Positions 1-10,281 of a DNA stretch of 64,000 nucleotides are shown one piece after another. Position numbers and translations under genes: made by a program. The notes under the pieces were generated by a model. It was not told where the DNA came from. It worked only from the letters and a program-made list of their open reading frames with translations, and made no database searches. The DNA is taken from positions 3,596,001 through 3,660,000 of the forward strand of contig NZ_JAUSYC010000001.1 of the NCBI RefSeq assembly GCF_030816485.1, read 5' to 3'. This DNA comes from Arthrobacter sp. B1I2 (GTDB lineage Bacteria > Actinomycetota > Actinomycetes > Actinomycetales > Micrococcaceae). The stretch's first letter is position 1. Every line of letters starts with the position of its first letter.

Positions 1-81
1 GCCGGTGCAGACCGGACACCTGTTACAGGCCGCCGAAAGCTGCCCCTTTTCCTGCCCGCCCCTGTCAAGAACGGAATCCCA

Positions 82-885
82 TTGGCCAAGAAGGACGAAA
101 AACCGCACAAGAACGCACCGCTGATCGGCATCGACATCGGTGGTACGGGCATCAAGGGCGGCATCGTCGACCTGAAGAAGGGCAAGCTCCTCGGTGATCG
201 CTTCCGGGTGCCCACCCCGCAGCCTGCCACCCCGGAGGCCGTCGCCGAGGCCGTGGCCCTGGTGGTGGCCGAACTGTCCGCTCGCCCCGAGGCCCCGGAA
301 GCCGGCTCCCCCGTGGGTGTGACCTTCCCGGGGATCATCCAGCACGGTGTGGTCCACTCCGCGGCGAACGTGGACAAGAGCTGGCTGGAGACCGACATCG
401 ACGCCCTCCTGACCGCCCGGCTGGGCCGTCCCGTGGAGGTCATCAACGACGCCGACGCCGCCGGCCTGGCCGAAGCCCGTTACGGTGCCGGCGCCGGCGT
501 CTCCGGCACCGTCCTGGTCATCACCCTGGGCACCGGGATCGGTTCCGCTTTCATCTTCGACGGCAAGCTGGTTCCCAACGCGGAACTGGGCCACCTGGAA
601 ATTGACGGCTTTGACGCCGAATCGAAGGCATCCGCCGTGGCCCGCGAGCGGGACGGTTTGTCATGGGCCGAGTACAGCGTGCTGCTGCAGCGCTACTTCT
701 CCCATGTGGAGTTCCTGTTCTCGCCGGAGTTGTTCATCGTGGGCGGCGGGATCTCGAAACGCGCGGACGAGTACCTTCCCAACCTCAAGCTCCGCACCCC
801 GATTGTGCCGGCTGTCCTGCGCAACGAGGCAGGTATTGTGGGCGCGGCGCTGGAAATCGCCCTGCAGCACAAGCTGGCCAAGTAG
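82..885 (+). CDS. ppgK: Polyphosphate glucokinase
   Basis: Phosphorylates glucose to glucose-6-phosphate in the cytoplasm, using polyphosphate (and usually ATP). The 267-residue product has the ROK/hexokinase phosphate loop near its start ([12 protein letters not shown], about residues 16-27), the second phosphate motif [10 protein letters not shown] near 148-157, GHLEIDG near 170, and a C-terminal GGGISKR nucleotide-binding segment. Length matches actinobacterial PpgK. The start is a TTG six bases after a GGAA; no in-frame stop precedes it within the window, so a start further upstream cannot be excluded. It converges on nrdR. A second, ROK-type glucokinase lies at 41839-42927. Confidence 0.93.
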   Translation: MAKKDEKPHKNAPLIGIDIGGTGIKGGIVDLKKGKLLGDRFRVPTPQPATPEAVAEAVALVVAELSARPEAPEAGSPVGVTFPGIIQHGVVHSAANVDKSWLETDIDALLTARLGRPVEVINDADAAGLAEARYGAGAGVSGTVLVITLGTGIGSAFIFDGKLVPNAELGHLEIDGFDAESKASAVARERDGLSWAEYSVLLQRYFSHVEFLFSPELFIVGGGISKRADEYLPNLKLRTPIVPAVLRNEAGIVGAALEIALQHKLAK

Positions 886-894
886 GCATTGGTG

Positions 895-934
895 CCGGTG
901 GCGGCCGCGGCTTCCCCTCCGCTGCCGCCACCGG
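895..934. terminator. Hairpin between convergent ppgK and nrdR
   Basis: Perfect 11-bp inverted repeat (CCGGTGGCGGC at 895-905, GCCGCCACCGG at 924-934) with an 18-base loop, filling the gap between two convergent genes. No strong T-run follows on either side, so termination is inferred from position. Confidence 0.55.
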
Positions 935-937
935 AGT

Positions 938-1441
938 CTAGAGGGGGCTCTTCTCGGAGCTCTTGGCGCTGCCGGCCGCGCCCTTGGCGTCTTCCTCGGC
1001 CTCGTGGCGGAGCAGGGCAATAGCGGTTTCAAAATCCTCGAGGGACTCGAACGCCTGGTAGACGCTGGCAAAGCGCAGGTACGCCACCTTGTCCAGTTTC
1101 TGCAGCGGCCCGAGGATCACCAGGCCCACCTCGTGGGCGTCGATTTCGGCTGCACCGGACGACCGGATCTGCTCTTCCACTTCCTGGGCCAGCAGGGCGA
1201 GGTCATCCTCGCTCACCGGCCGGCCCTGGCAGGCCTTGCGCACCCCGTTGATGACTTTGCTGCGGCTGAAGGGCTCGCCCACGCCGGAACGCTTGATCAC
1301 GGAGAGGCTGGTGGTTTCCACCGTAGTGAACCGGCGGCCGCATTCAGGGCACTGCCGGCGCCGGCGGATGGCCGAACCGTCATCCGCCATCCTGCTGTCC
1401 ACCACACGGGAATCGGGGTTGCGGCAGAACGGACAGTACAT
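938..1441 (-). CDS. nrdR: Transcriptional repressor NrdR
   Basis: Zinc-finger/ATP-cone repressor of ribonucleotide reductase genes. The 167-residue product starts MYCPFC and has the second cysteine pair CPEC about 28 residues later, forming the four-cysteine zinc ribbon. The ATP-cone follows from about residue 46 (SVIKRSG) and senses dATP/ATP. The last 15 or so residues are a polar tail. It lies downstream of hisD in the same direction; an NrdR-box-like palindrome between the two suggests its own, autoregulated promoter. Confidence 0.95.
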   Translation of the reverse strand: MYCPFCRNPDSRVVDSRMADDGSAIRRRRQCPECGRRFTTVETTSLSVIKRSGVGEPFSRSKVINGVRKACQGRPVSEDDLALLAQEVEEQIRSSGAAEIDAHEVGLVILGPLQKLDKVAYLRFASVYQAFESLEDFETAIALLRHEAEEDAKGAAGSAKSSEKSPL

Positions 1442-1562
1442 GGCGTTCCCCCTTTTCGCTTGTGGTGTGCACGGGCTTGGAAGCCAGCAGCACCGCCGGG
1501 GGGCGATGCCGTGGCGCCTCCCAGTTTACGGGCATATGTGGGGTAATAACAATCCTGTAATT

Positions 1563-1574
1563 ACTACATGTAGT
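1563..1574. promoter_or_regulatory. NrdR-box-like palindrome upstream of nrdR
   Basis: ACTACATGTAGT is a perfect 12-base palindrome about 120 bases before the nrdR start and just after the hisD stop. It agrees with the core of the published NrdR box (aCwATATATwGt) at 10 of 12 positions. The surrounding 1521-1575 is A+T-richer than the genes. No clear second box is seen at the usual spacing of about three helical turns. Confidence 0.55.
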
Positions 1575-1584
1575 GGTGTCGCCC

Positions 1585-2952
1585 TCAGCCGGGGAAACGG
1601 ACCGTAACGGCGTCCCCGTGGGCCGGAAGGTCCTCGGCCCGGGACAGGCTCACGATGTGTCCGCTGACCGCCGCCAGGGCTTCCCGGCTGTAATTGACCA
1701 CTTGGATGGCACGCAGGAAGGTAGTGACATTCAGGCCCGACGAAAAAGCCGCCGTGCCACTGGTGGGCAGCACGTGGTTGGAGCCGGCGCAGTAGTCGCC
1801 AAGGCTCACCGGGCTGTAGTCGCCAACGAAAATCGCGCCCGCATTCCGGATCCGTGCGGCCACTGCTGCCGCGTCCCGGGTCATGATCTCCAGGTGCTCG
1901 GCCGCGTAGGCGTCACAGGCGGCAATCCCCTGCTCCAGGCCGTCCACCAGCACGACGCCGGACTGCGGGCCCGACAGCGCCTCCTGCACCCTGGTTGAGT
2001 GCTTGGTTGCCGCGGCCTGCAGTTCCAGTTCAGCCCGGACGGCAGTGGCCAGGTCTTCGGAATCAGTAATCAGCACCGATGCCGCCTTGGGGTCGTGCTC
2101 GGCCTGGCTGAGCAGGTCGGCGGCAACCAGCGCCGGCTGGGCGGAGTCGTCGGCCAGGATGGCAATCTCCGTGGTTCCCGCCTCGGAGTCAATGCCCACA
2201 ACACCCTTGACCAGCCGTTTGGCCGTGGCAACGAAAATGTTCCCGGGCCCGGTCACCACGTCCACGGGCTCCAGCGCGGGACCGGCCGGGGTGGCCTCGA
2301 TGCCATAGGCGAAGGCGGCGATGGCCTGGGCCCCGCCAATGGCATAAACCTCGGTGATGCCCAGCAGGGCTGCTGCCGCGAGGATGGTGGGGTGCGGCAG
2401 TCCGCCGAACTCCTTCTGCGGCGGTGAGGCCAAGGCAATGGACTCCACGCCGGCCGCGAGTGCGGGCACAACGTTCATGATCACCGATGACGGGTACACG
2501 GCAAGGCCGCCGGGAACGTACAGCCCCACGCGCGCCACAGGTACCCAGTTCTGGCTGACCACAGCGCCGTCGCCGAGTTCAACGTCCACGTTGCGCGGGC
2601 GCTGGGCGTCAGCGAATTTCCGGGCCCGGCTGATGGATTCCTCCAGCGCGGCCCGCACCGCCGGGTCCAGCTGGTCCAGCGCTGCGTCAATCGCTTCCCT
2701 GGGGACCAGCGGGTGGTCCTGGGCTACGCCATCGAACTTTGCGGCCAGCTCCGCCAGCGCCGCAAAGCCGCGCTGCCGGACAGTGGAGATAATCTCCAGG
2801 ACCTTTTCCTCGGCGTCGGCCACGGTCTGGCCTTGGGCGCGGGGAACGGCGGCGCGCAGGGCCGCGAGCGTCAGGTTGCGGCCACGAAGGTCCACGGTGC
2901 GGAAATCGACGGCGGCTGTCGCAGGGGCGGGGAACTCCGGGAAAGTGGTCAC
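1585..2952 (-). CDS. hisD: Histidinol dehydrogenase
   Basis: Catalyses the last two steps of histidine synthesis (L-histidinol to L-histidine, NAD-dependent, zinc enzyme). The 455-residue product is full length. Visible motifs include the zinc ligands in [11 protein letters not shown], the catalytic Glu-His in [12 protein letters not shown], the conserved [16 protein letters not shown] segment and the C-terminal ligand His in LPAHGDAV. Start is GTG. It lies four bases after a small membrane protein gene on the same strand, so the two are probably cotranscribed. The other his genes are not in the window. Confidence 0.96.
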   Translation of the reverse strand: MTTFPEFPAPATAAVDFRTVDLRGRNLTLAALRAAVPRAQGQTVADAEEKVLEIISTVRQRGFAALAELAAKFDGVAQDHPLVPREAIDAALDQLDPAVRAALEESISRARKFADAQRPRNVDVELGDGAVVSQNWVPVARVGLYVPGGLAVYPSSVIMNVVPALAAGVESIALASPPQKEFGGLPHPTILAAAALLGITEVYAIGGAQAIAAFAYGIEATPAGPALEPVDVVTGPGNIFVATAKRLVKGVVGIDSEAGTTEIAILADDSAQPALVAADLLSQAEHDPKAASVLITDSEDLATAVRAELELQAAATKHSTRVQEALSGPQSGVVLVDGLEQGIAACDAYAAEHLEIMTRDAAAVAARIRNAGAIFVGDYSPVSLGDYCAGSNHVLPTSGTAAFSSGLNVTTFLRAIQVVNYSREALAAVSGHIVSLSRAEDLPAHGDAVTVRFPG

Positions 2953-2956
2953 CGGA

Positions 2957-3487
2957 CTATTTTACGGCGCTGAACCCGCCGGACGTTCCGGCGCCGCGGG
3001 CGTCGGGCCTTCTGCCGGTCATGCCCACCAGCTCCAGCACGAAGACCGACACGGCCGTGGCGGCGGGCCAGAGCAGCAGGACCGGCCACGCCCGAAGGGA
3101 AAATGCGATGCTGGCGTTGGCCGAGGCATCCACAGCAGGACCGAACAGCCGGGCCGCCAGGATCCCTGTCCCCCAGGCCACGACGCTTCCCGCCAGCGCT
3201 CCGGCCAGCCCCGCCAGCAGTGCCGCCTGCGGATCCGGACGTTTGCCGTCGGCCAGGAAAACGGCCAGCAGGCAGCCGGCCAGGACCAGGATGCCCGCGA
3301 GGGTGAGGTCGCGCGGCAGCCACACCAGCGGGACAGTACCCGACGCCAGGGCGGGATCCCGCGTGATCAGGTTCAACCCGCCCGGCGCCAGGAGCCACCA
3401 CAGGATGCCTGCCGGAATTCCCGCCGCGGGGACCAGCACCAGGGACCAGGGCAGCAGCCGCCTGGCGGGGCGGGCAGAGTTTGTCAT
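2957..3487 (-). CDS. Hypothetical membrane protein upstream of hisD
   Basis: I do not recognise a named family. The ATG at 3487 gives 176 residues, with four or so hydrophobic helices: about 9-30, 48-72, 80-105 and 125-150 ([20 protein letters not shown]). The C-terminus is polar and Gly/Arg-rich. Size and topology resemble small actinobacterial integral membrane proteins of unknown function. A GTG/ATG start further upstream would add a polar, low-complexity stretch without membrane character, so I prefer 3487. It ends four bases before hisD, suggesting one transcript. Confidence 0.7.
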   Translation of the reverse strand: MTNSARPARRLLPWSLVLVPAAGIPAGILWWLLAPGGLNLITRDPALASGTVPLVWLPRDLTLAGILVLAGCLLAVFLADGKRPDPQAALLAGLAGALAGSVVAWGTGILAARLFGPAVDASANASIAFSLRAWPVLLLWPAATAVSVFVLELVGMTGRRPDARGAGTSGGFSAVK

Positions 3488-3614
3488 GCAACACACCTTA
3501 ACAAAGGTTCCTGCGAGGTCATCCGGCCTGGTGTCGCCGCTGCCTGTTTTCCCGCCACGACCGCGGGCCAATACGCTTGGGGAAAGAGTTAGACCACTTA
3601 GTGCAGGAGTTCCG

Positions 3615-4115
3615 GTGACCGACTACAGCGAGCCGTTCGAGCAGACGTTCAGGGAGATGTTCCGCCGGCACGCCGCCGGCGTCGCCATCATCACCGTGAA
3701 CTACCAGGACGAGCCCTACGGCTTCACCGCCACCTCGGTGGCGTCGCTGTCCGCCAAGCCGCCCCGGTTCACGTTCAACATGGCGCGCAGTTCCAGGTCC
3801 TGGCCCGCTGTGGCCAATACGCAGTACCTGGGCGTCCACATGCTGGGCCTGGAGAACCAGGAGCTGGCCGCCCGTTTTGCCCGCCCGGGCAACCGCTTCG
3901 AAGGCAACCACTGGGAGGTCGGGCCGCACGGTGTGCCCATCCTGAAAGATGTTGCCGGGTGGCTGGTCGGCGAGGTGCAGATGCGGCTGTCTTTCGAGAA
4001 CAACGCGGTGGTGGTGGTCCAGGTGGTGGACGGCCAGGTGGGCGGCGACGGAGCACCCCTGCTCTACCATGGCGGTGCCTACGGGCAGCCCGTGCCGCTG
4101 GACTACGAGATCTAG
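3615..4115 (+). CDS. Flavin reductase family protein
   Basis: FMN-binding split-barrel protein of the flavin reductase/HpaC type, which uses NAD(P)H to supply reduced flavin. The 166-residue product has the family segments AAGVAIITVNY, the flavin contact GFTATSVASLSAKPP, and GNRFEGNHW later. The GTG start is chosen because AGGAG lies five bases upstream; earlier in-frame sequence reads antisense to the neighbouring gene. It is transcribed divergently from the hisD group and stands alone, so the partner monooxygenase cannot be told. Confidence 0.85.
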   Translation: MTDYSEPFEQTFREMFRRHAAGVAIITVNYQDEPYGFTATSVASLSAKPPRFTFNMARSSRSWPAVANTQYLGVHMLGLENQELAARFARPGNRFEGNHWEVGPHGVPILKDVAGWLVGEVQMRLSFENNAVVVVQVVDGQVGGDGAPLLYHGGAYGQPVPLDYEI

Positions 4116-4145
4116 CCAGGCACGAAGCCGGTGGCCTCAAAAGCG

Positions 4146-4190
4146 GCGGCCAACGGCGGGAGGTGCTTCCCGCCGTCGGCCGCTCCTTAT
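4146..4190. terminator. Terminator between flavin reductase gene and dnaE
   Basis: Inverted repeat with arms GCGGCC-A-ACGGCGGGA (4146-4161) and TCCCGCCGT-C-GGCCGC (4168-4183), 15 pairs with one mismatch and a six-base loop, followed by TCCTTATT on the plus strand. It sits between two convergent genes. Confidence 0.7.
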
Positions 4191-4226
4191 TAAGTCATCC
4201 AGTCCGTGTCAGGCGCCCGGGTATTG

Positions 4227-7200
4227 CTAGGCGTCCAGGCAGGCCGGGCCCAGCAGGACTTTCAGGTCGCCAAACAGCGACGGGCTGGGGTTCACGCGGA
4301 GGTGGACCGGCAGGCCCATGATTTCCGTGCGGGTGTCGCCCTGCAGGTGCAGCCGGACTTCCGAGTTGCCCCGGTGGGTGCGCAGCACATCGCCCAGCTC
4401 GGTGACCACGGCCTCGGTGGCCTTGTGGGTGGGCATGGTGATCACCAGGGGTCCGTGCAGCCCTTCGCTGAGGTCCGGAACGGACAGCTCCATGCAGTTC
4501 AGGGTGATGGCGCCGTCGTCGCGCTTCTGCAGCCGGCCCTTGACCACCACGATCAGGTCCTCCGCAAGAACGGAGGCGATGGGCCCGTAGACCTGGCCGA
4601 AGAACATGACTTCGATGGAACCGCCCAAATCCTCCACTTCGGCGCGGGCATAAGCATTGCCGCTGGCTTTGGCGATGCGGCGGCTCAGCGAGGTGATCAT
4701 GCCGGCGATGGTGATGATGGCGCCGTCCTGCGGGCCGTCCTCGCCCAGGATGGAGGTGATGCTCATTTCCGCGTGCTGGCTCAGGAGGCCTTCAAGGCCC
4801 TGCAGCGGGTGGTCCGAGACGTACAGGCCGAGCATGTCCCGTTCGAAGGAGAGCTTGTCCTTCTTCTCCCACTCAGGCAGGTCGGGGATCTCGATGCTGA
4901 GGGACGCCTCGGATTCGGCCTCCTCGAAACCGGCGAAGAGGTCGAACTGGCCGATCGCCTCGTTCCGCTTGAGCGTGATGACGGAGTCGATGGCCTCTTC
5001 GTGGATCATGGCCAGGGCCCGGCGGTGGTGGCCCAGTGAGTCGAAGGCGCCCGACTTGATGAGGGACTCGATGGTCCGCTTGTTGCAGACCACGGCAGGG
5101 ACCTTCATCAGATAGTCCTTGAAGGACGTGAACGCGCCCTCGCTTTCGCGGGCGGCCACCATGGCCTCCACCGCGTTGGCACCCACGTTGCGGATGGCAC
5201 CCATGCCAAAGCGGATGTCGTTCCCCACAGGGGTGAAGTTCAGCGCGGACTCATTGACGTCCGGCGGAAGCACCGTGATGCCCATGCGCCGGCACTCGTT
5301 GAGGTAGATGGCGGACTTGTCCTTGTCGTCGCCCACCGAGGTCAGCAGCGCCGCCATGTATTCGGGGGCGTAGTGCGCCTTGAGGTAGGCAGTCCAGTAG
5401 GAGATGACACCATAGGCGGCCGAGTGGGCTTTGTTGAAGGCGTAGTCGGAGAAGGGCAGCAGGATGTCCCAGAGCGTTTTGACGGCCTCCATGGAGTAGC
5501 CGTTGTCCTGCATTCCCTGGGAGAAGCCGGCGAACTGTTTGTCCAGCTCCGACTTCTTCTTCTTGCCCATGGCGCGCCGCAGGATGTCTGCCTGGCCCAG
5601 CGAGTAGCCGGCCAGCTTCTGCGCCACGGCCATGACCTGCTCCTGGTACACGATCAGGCCATACGTGCCGCCGAGGATCTCCTTGAGGGGTTCTTCCAGC
5701 TCCGGGTGGATCGGAATGACTTCCTGGATCCCGTTCTTGCGCAGCGCGTAATCGGTGTGGGCGTTGGCGCCCATGGGACCCGGACGGTAAAGCGCCAGCA
5801 CGGCGGAGATGTCTTCGAAGTTGTCAGGCTTCATGAGCTTGAGCAGCGACCGCATGGGACCGCCGTCGAGCTGGAAGACACCCAGGGTGTCGCCGCGGGC
5901 CAGGAGTTCGTAGGACGCTGCATCGTCCAGCTCAAGGTTTTCCAGGTCCAGGTCGACGCCCCGGTTCATCTTGATGTTCTCAAGGGCATCGGAAATGATG
6001 GTCAGGTTCCGCAGGCCCAGGAAGTCCATCTTGATCAGGCCAAGGCCCTCGGACGTGGGGTAATCGAACTGGGTGATCACCTGGCCGTCCTGGAAGCGGC
6101 GCATGATCGGGATGACGTCGATGATCGGGTCCGAGGACATGATGACGCCGGCGGCGTGCACGCCCCACTGGCGCTTCAGGCCTTCGATGCCCAGCGCGGT
6201 CTCGAAGACCTTGGCGGCCTCCGGGTCTGTGGCGATCAGCTGCCGGAAGTCACCCGCCTCGCTGTAGCGCTTGGCTTCCGGGTTTTGGATGTCTGCCAGC
6301 GGAATGTCCTTGGCCATCACCGCTGGCGGCAGGGCCTTTGTCAGCTGCTCACCCATGCTGAAGGGGTAGCCGAGGACGCGGGAGGAGTCCTTGAGGGCCT
6401 GCTTGGTCTTGATGGTGCCGTAGGTGACGATCATGGCAACGCGCTCGTCGCCGTATTTCCGCGTCACATAATCGATGACCTCGGAGGCGGCGCCGGTCAT
6501 CGAAGTCGACGTCGAAGTCGGGCATGGAGACGCGGTCCGGGTTGAGGAACCGTTCGAAGATCAGCCCGTGGCGCAGGGGGTCGAGGTCGGTGATGCGCAT
6601 GGCGTAGGCCACCATGGAGCCTGCACCCGAGCCACGGCCGGGGCCTACGCGGATGCCGTTGTTCTTGGCCCAGTTGATGAAGTCGGCAACCACCAGGAAG
6701 TAGCCCGGGAAGCCCATGGAGGTGATGACGCCAAGCTCGTAGTCGGCCTGCTTGCGGACCTCGTCCGGGATGCCGCCGGGGTACCGGTACTTCAGGCCCT
6801 TGTCCACTTCCTTGACCAGCCAGGAAGTTTCGTCCTCGCCGGGCGGGCAGGGGAACCGTGGCATGAAGTTGGCGTCCGTGTTGAAGGACACCTCGCAGCG
6901 CTCGGCGATGAGCAGGGTGTTGTCGCAGGCCTCCGGGTGGTCACGGAACAACTCCCGCATCTCCTGCGGGGATTTGAGGTAATAGCCGCTGCCGGAGAAC
7001 GCAAACCGCGAGCCGCCGTTGTCATAGGTGGGTTCCAGCAGCGTGGAGCCGGACTGGATGGCCAGCAGGGCCTCGTGTGCCTTGGCGTCATGCTCGTGCG
7101 TGTAGTGGAGGTCGTTGGTGGCAACCAGCGGCAGGTTCAGGTCCTTGGCAAGCCGCAGCAGGTCACCGGTGACCCGCCGTTCAATGTCCAGCCCATGGTC

Positions 7201-7785
7201 CATCAGTTCACAGAAGTAGTTGTCCGCGCCGAAGATGTCCCGGAACTCTGCCGCTGCTTCCAGGGCTTCGCGGTACTGGCCAAGCCGGAGCCGGGTCTGG
7301 ACCTCGCCCGAGGGGCAGCCGGTGGTGGCAATGAGCCCTTCAGAGTAGGTGTTGAGCAGTTCGCGGTCCAGCCGCGGCCATTTGCCGAACACGGAATCAA
7401 GGGAAGCGATGGACGAGGCGCGGAAGAGGTTCCGCATGCCCACGTTGTTGTAGCTCAGGAGCGTCATGTGGGTGTAGGACCCACCGCCGGAGACGTCGTC
7501 CTTGCGCTGGGATTCATCGCCCCACCGGACGCGTTCCTTGTCCGTCCGGGCGGTGCCGGGAGTCACATAGGCTTCAACGCCGATGATCGGCTTGATGCCC
7601 TTGTCTGTGGCCTTGCGCCAAAAATCAAAGGCACCGAACAGGTAGCCGTGGTCGGTCGTGGCGAGGGCCGGCATGCCCAGGCGCTCGGTTTCATCGAACA
7701 GCTCCCCCAGCCGGGCAGCTCCATCCAGCATGGAATATTCGGTGTGGGTGTGCAGGTGGACAAACGAATCTTTGCTGGAACTCAC
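4227..7785 (-). pseudogene. dnaE: DNA polymerase III alpha subunit, one-base frameshift
   Basis: Replicative polymerase subunit. Two overlapping frames together encode about 1185 residues, the usual DnaE1 length. The first (7785 to about 6487) carries the N-terminal PHP domain ([13 protein letters not shown], then TTDH), which is the proofreading nuclease in mycobacteria, and the catalytic pair PDFDVDFDD. The second (about 6486 to 4227) resumes at [11 protein letters not shown] and has the third catalytic aspartate in LIKMDFLGLRNL, the fingers region, the helix-hairpin-helix and OB domains. An extra G in the GG at 6486-6487 (plus strand) breaks the frame just after DDRRR. Start is GTG. The gene is essential, so a sequencing error is the likeliest cause. 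It is last in a group with rluD-like and lspA. Confidence 0.9.
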
Positions 7786-7834
7786 CGCACCATTCTATGC
7801 GTTGCCGCCCTGCTGCCCTGCCAGGAGGTCCGTG

Positions 7835-8761
7835 TCAGGCCTGGCCCGATTCGAGCACTTCCAGGGCGTACGCCAGGTCCTGCGGGTAGTCGCTGGTGAC
7901 CGTGACGCGTTCGCCCGTCACAGGGTGGTCAAAGGCCAGTTCGCGGGCGTGCAGCCACTGCCGGGTGAGTCCCAAATTGGCGGCAAGGCGCGGATCGGCG
8001 CCGTAGGTCAGGTCGCCGGCGCAGGGGTGGCGGAGGGCGGAGAAGTGGACCCGGATCTGGTGCGTACGGCCGGTTTCCAGGTGCACTTCCACCAGGCTGG
8101 CCTTGCCGAACGCCTCCAGGACTTCATAATGGGTCACTGAGGGGCGGCCGTCCTCGATGACGGCAAAACGCCAGTCGTGCCCCGGGTGGCGCCCGATGGG
8201 AGCGTCAATGGTCCCCGTCAGGGGATCGGGAAGGCCCTGCACCACCGCATGGTAGACCTTATCCACCGTGCGCTCCTTGAAGGCCCGTTTGAGGGACGTG
8301 TAAGCCCGTTCGGACTTCGCCACTACCATCACGCCGGAGGTGCCTACGTCGAGCCGGTGGACGATTCCCGCCCGCTCGGGCGCACCCGAGGTGGAGATGC
8401 GGTAGCCGGCGGCGGCCAGGCCGCCCACTACGGTGGGCCCCACCCAGCCGGGCGAGGGGTGGGCCGCAACGCCAACGGGTTTGTCGACGACGACGAAATC
8501 GTCATCGTCGAGCAGGATATTCAGGCCTTCCACAACTTCCTCCACGACTTCCAGCGGGTCCCGCCGTTCCGGGACGGTGACATCGAGGACGTCCCCGGCC
8601 GCGAGTTTCGCCGACTTGCCCAATGCTTTGCCCCGGTTCAGGACGTGGCCCTCGGCGAGCAGGGACGCGGCGATGGAGCGGGACACCCCCAGGATGCCGG
8701 CCAGGCCGGCGTCGGCCCGCGTCCCGCCGTACTCTTCGGCGACGACGATGCGCTCAGTCAT
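7835..8761 (-). CDS. RluA/RluD-family 23S rRNA pseudouridine synthase
   Basis: Isomerises uridine to pseudouridine in rRNA. The 308-residue product has an N-terminal S4 RNA-binding domain (about 13-60, with [14 protein letters not shown]) and the RluA-type catalytic motif [15 protein letters not shown] near residue 135, containing the catalytic aspartate. [12 protein letters not shown] follows near 232. The order S4 plus RluA resembles RluD, but the substrate site cannot be assigned. Its ATG overlaps the end of lspA by eight bases, the common lspA-rluD pairing, so translation is coupled. Confidence 0.9.
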   Translation of the reverse strand: MTERIVVAEEYGGTRADAGLAGILGVSRSIAASLLAEGHVLNRGKALGKSAKLAAGDVLDVTVPERRDPLEVVEEVVEGLNILLDDDDFVVVDKPVGVAAHPSPGWVGPTVVGGLAAAGYRISTSGAPERAGIVHRLDVGTSGVMVVAKSERAYTSLKRAFKERTVDKVYHAVVQGLPDPLTGTIDAPIGRHPGHDWRFAVIEDGRPSVTHYEVLEAFGKASLVEVHLETGRTHQIRVHFSALRHPCAGDLTYGADPRLAANLGLTRQWLHARELAFDHPVTGERVTVTSDYPQDLAYALEVLESGQA

Positions 8762-9326
8762 GGCCGGGCTTGTCCTTGGGCCCGTTGCCCAGCCGCGTGC
8801 CGTCCAGGGCGATCCCCCGGATGGTCAGGATGCAGATAATGGCGACGGCGGACACCACGGCCGAGTCTGCAATGTTGAAGATCGCGAAGTTGGGAAGCTG
8901 GATGAAATCCACCACATGCCCCATGCCGAAGGAGGGCTCACGGAAGAGCCGGTCGGTGAGGTTTCCCAGGGCCCCGCCGAGCAGCAGGCCCAAGGCAAGG
9001 GACCACCAGGCCGAGCCCAGCCTGCGCACCTGGAAAAGGATCGCGACGGCGACAGCGGCCATGATGATGGAGAACACCCAGGTGACGTTCTCGCCAATCG
9101 AGAACGCCGCACCCGAGTTCCGGATGAAGTACCAGTGCAGGATCGGCGGCAGAACGGGGATCCGCTCCCCCTCCACCATGGTGGCCGTGACCCAGAGTTT
9201 CGTCAGCTGGTCCAGGACATAGGCGAAAACCGCGAACCCGGCGAACAGGGACAGCAGCGCTGCCCGGCGGGGGCGCGGTGAGGGTGGGACAGGGCGTGCC
9301 GCGTCGGCGGCAAGTTCGTCAGTCAT
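8754..9326 (-). CDS. lspA: Lipoprotein signal peptidase (signal peptidase II)
   Basis: Integral membrane aspartyl protease that removes the signal peptide of prolipoproteins after lipidation. The 190-residue product has about four transmembrane helices and both signature blocks: [21 protein letters not shown] with the first catalytic aspartate, and [18 protein letters not shown] with the second. The first 25 residues are a polar, Pro/Arg-rich cytoplasmic tail, common in actinobacteria. It overlaps the downstream pseudouridine synthase gene. A lipoprotein substrate candidate lies at 31335-31859. Confidence 0.95.
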   Translation of the reverse strand: MTDELAADAARPVPPSPRPRRAALLSLFAGFAVFAYVLDQLTKLWVTATMVEGERIPVLPPILHWYFIRNSGAAFSIGENVTWVFSIIMAAVAVAILFQVRRLGSAWWSLALGLLLGGALGNLTDRLFREPSFGMGHVVDFIQLPNFAIFNIADSAVVSAVAIICILTIRGIALDGTRLGNGPKDKPGHD

Positions 9327-9362
9327 GGTGCTTTCAATTCGTGGAGCTGGGTCTCAATGCCA

Positions 9363-9399
9363 AAAGCCGGTGGCCGAGGAATCCTCAGCCACCGGCTTT
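9363..9399. terminator. Terminator after divIVA
   Basis: AAAGCCGGTGGC (9363-9374) pairs with GCCACCGGCTTT (9388-9399), and the inner GAGGA/TCCTC extends the stem. The minus strand ends in CTTTTGG. It separates divIVA from lspA and would end the transcript coming from the division cluster. Confidence 0.75.
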
Positions 9400-9419
9400 C
9401 AGAATACGTGCTGCCAGAC

Positions 9420-10106
9420 TTAGTTGGCTTCGCTGACTTCCGGCGTCGCAACGGAGCCGCGGGCATCCAGGTCGCGGAGCTGGCCTTCGATGTAGGCCTT
9501 CAGGCGTGAACGGTAGTCGCGTTCGAAGCCGCGAAGCTGCTCCACCTTGCGTTCCAGGACGGAGCGCTGCTGCTCCAGGGCGCCGAGGATCTTGCGGGAC
9601 TTCTCCTGGGCGTCGTTGACGAGGCTGCTGGCTTCGATCTGCGCTTCGGCGATGATCTTGTCCTTCTGGGCCTGGCCGTCCGCGACGTGGCGGTCGTGCA
9701 TCTGCTGCGCCATGGCCAGCAGGCCGGCAGCGGATTCGGCGGAAGGAGTGGCGACAGCTGCGGGCGCAGCCGGTGCGGCGGCAGCCGGGGCAGCCGGCTG
9801 GACGTCCTTCTTCTTGTTGGCTTCGGCAGCCTTCGCCTCGGCCTCAGCTTTCTCGCGGGCCTCGTCCTTGTCGGCCTTAACCGGCGCGGGGACCTTCTCC
9901 ACCACGGGGGCGGCAGCGGAGCTTGCCGGAACGCTGGAACCTGCTTCGGCGAGCTTCTTGCGGAGCTCATCGTTTTCCTGGTTCAGGCGGCGGAGTTCAA
10001 CGACGATTTCGTCCAGGAAGTCGTCAACCTCGTCCTGGTCATAGCCCTCGCGGAACTTGGTGGGCTGAAAGCGCTTGTTGACAACGTCTTCTGGCGTCAA
10101 AGCCAT
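9420..10106 (-). CDS. divIVA: DivIVA domain protein, polar growth determinant Wag31
   Basis: Coiled-coil scaffold that gathers at curved membrane at poles and septa and directs peptidoglycan synthesis. The 228-residue product has the conserved N-terminal membrane-binding domain (MALTPEDVVNKRF, then YDQDEVDDFLDEI), a first coiled coil to about residue 60, a long Ala/Pro/Lys-rich linker (about 60-120), and a second coiled coil (about 125-210). RBS GAGGTGA lies just upstream of the ATG. It sits at the end of the dcw region, as in mycobacteria and streptomycetes, with a 175-base gap after yggT that probably holds its own promoter. Confidence 0.95.
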   Translation of the reverse strand: MALTPEDVVNKRFQPTKFREGYDQDEVDDFLDEIVVELRRLNQENDELRKKLAEAGSSVPASSAAAPVVEKVPAPVKADKDEAREKAEAEAKAAEANKKKDVQPAAPAAAAPAAPAAVATPSAESAAGLLAMAQQMHDRHVADGQAQKDKIIAEAQIEASSLVNDAQEKSRKILGALEQQRSVLERKVEQLRGFERDYRSRLKAYIEGQLRDLDARGSVATPEVSEAN

Positions 10107-10281
10107 CTGGTCACCTCACTGGTCTGGTTAGTCAGTAGGCCTTCCGGCCGTCAAAACTACGGTACCTAAATTTGGTCTGCTTCCTCTAATTCAACACTGC
10201 GGTGTCAAACGGGAGGTTTCTTCGCTTTACAGTAGCTGTTCCGGGAGGGATCAGACTGCACTGCTGGGTCTAGTCGGTAAA

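Noticed and set aside
1528..1543. A second NrdR box near CATATG
   Set aside because: It matches the consensus at few positions when aligned at the right centre, so only the 1563-1574 palindrome is kept.
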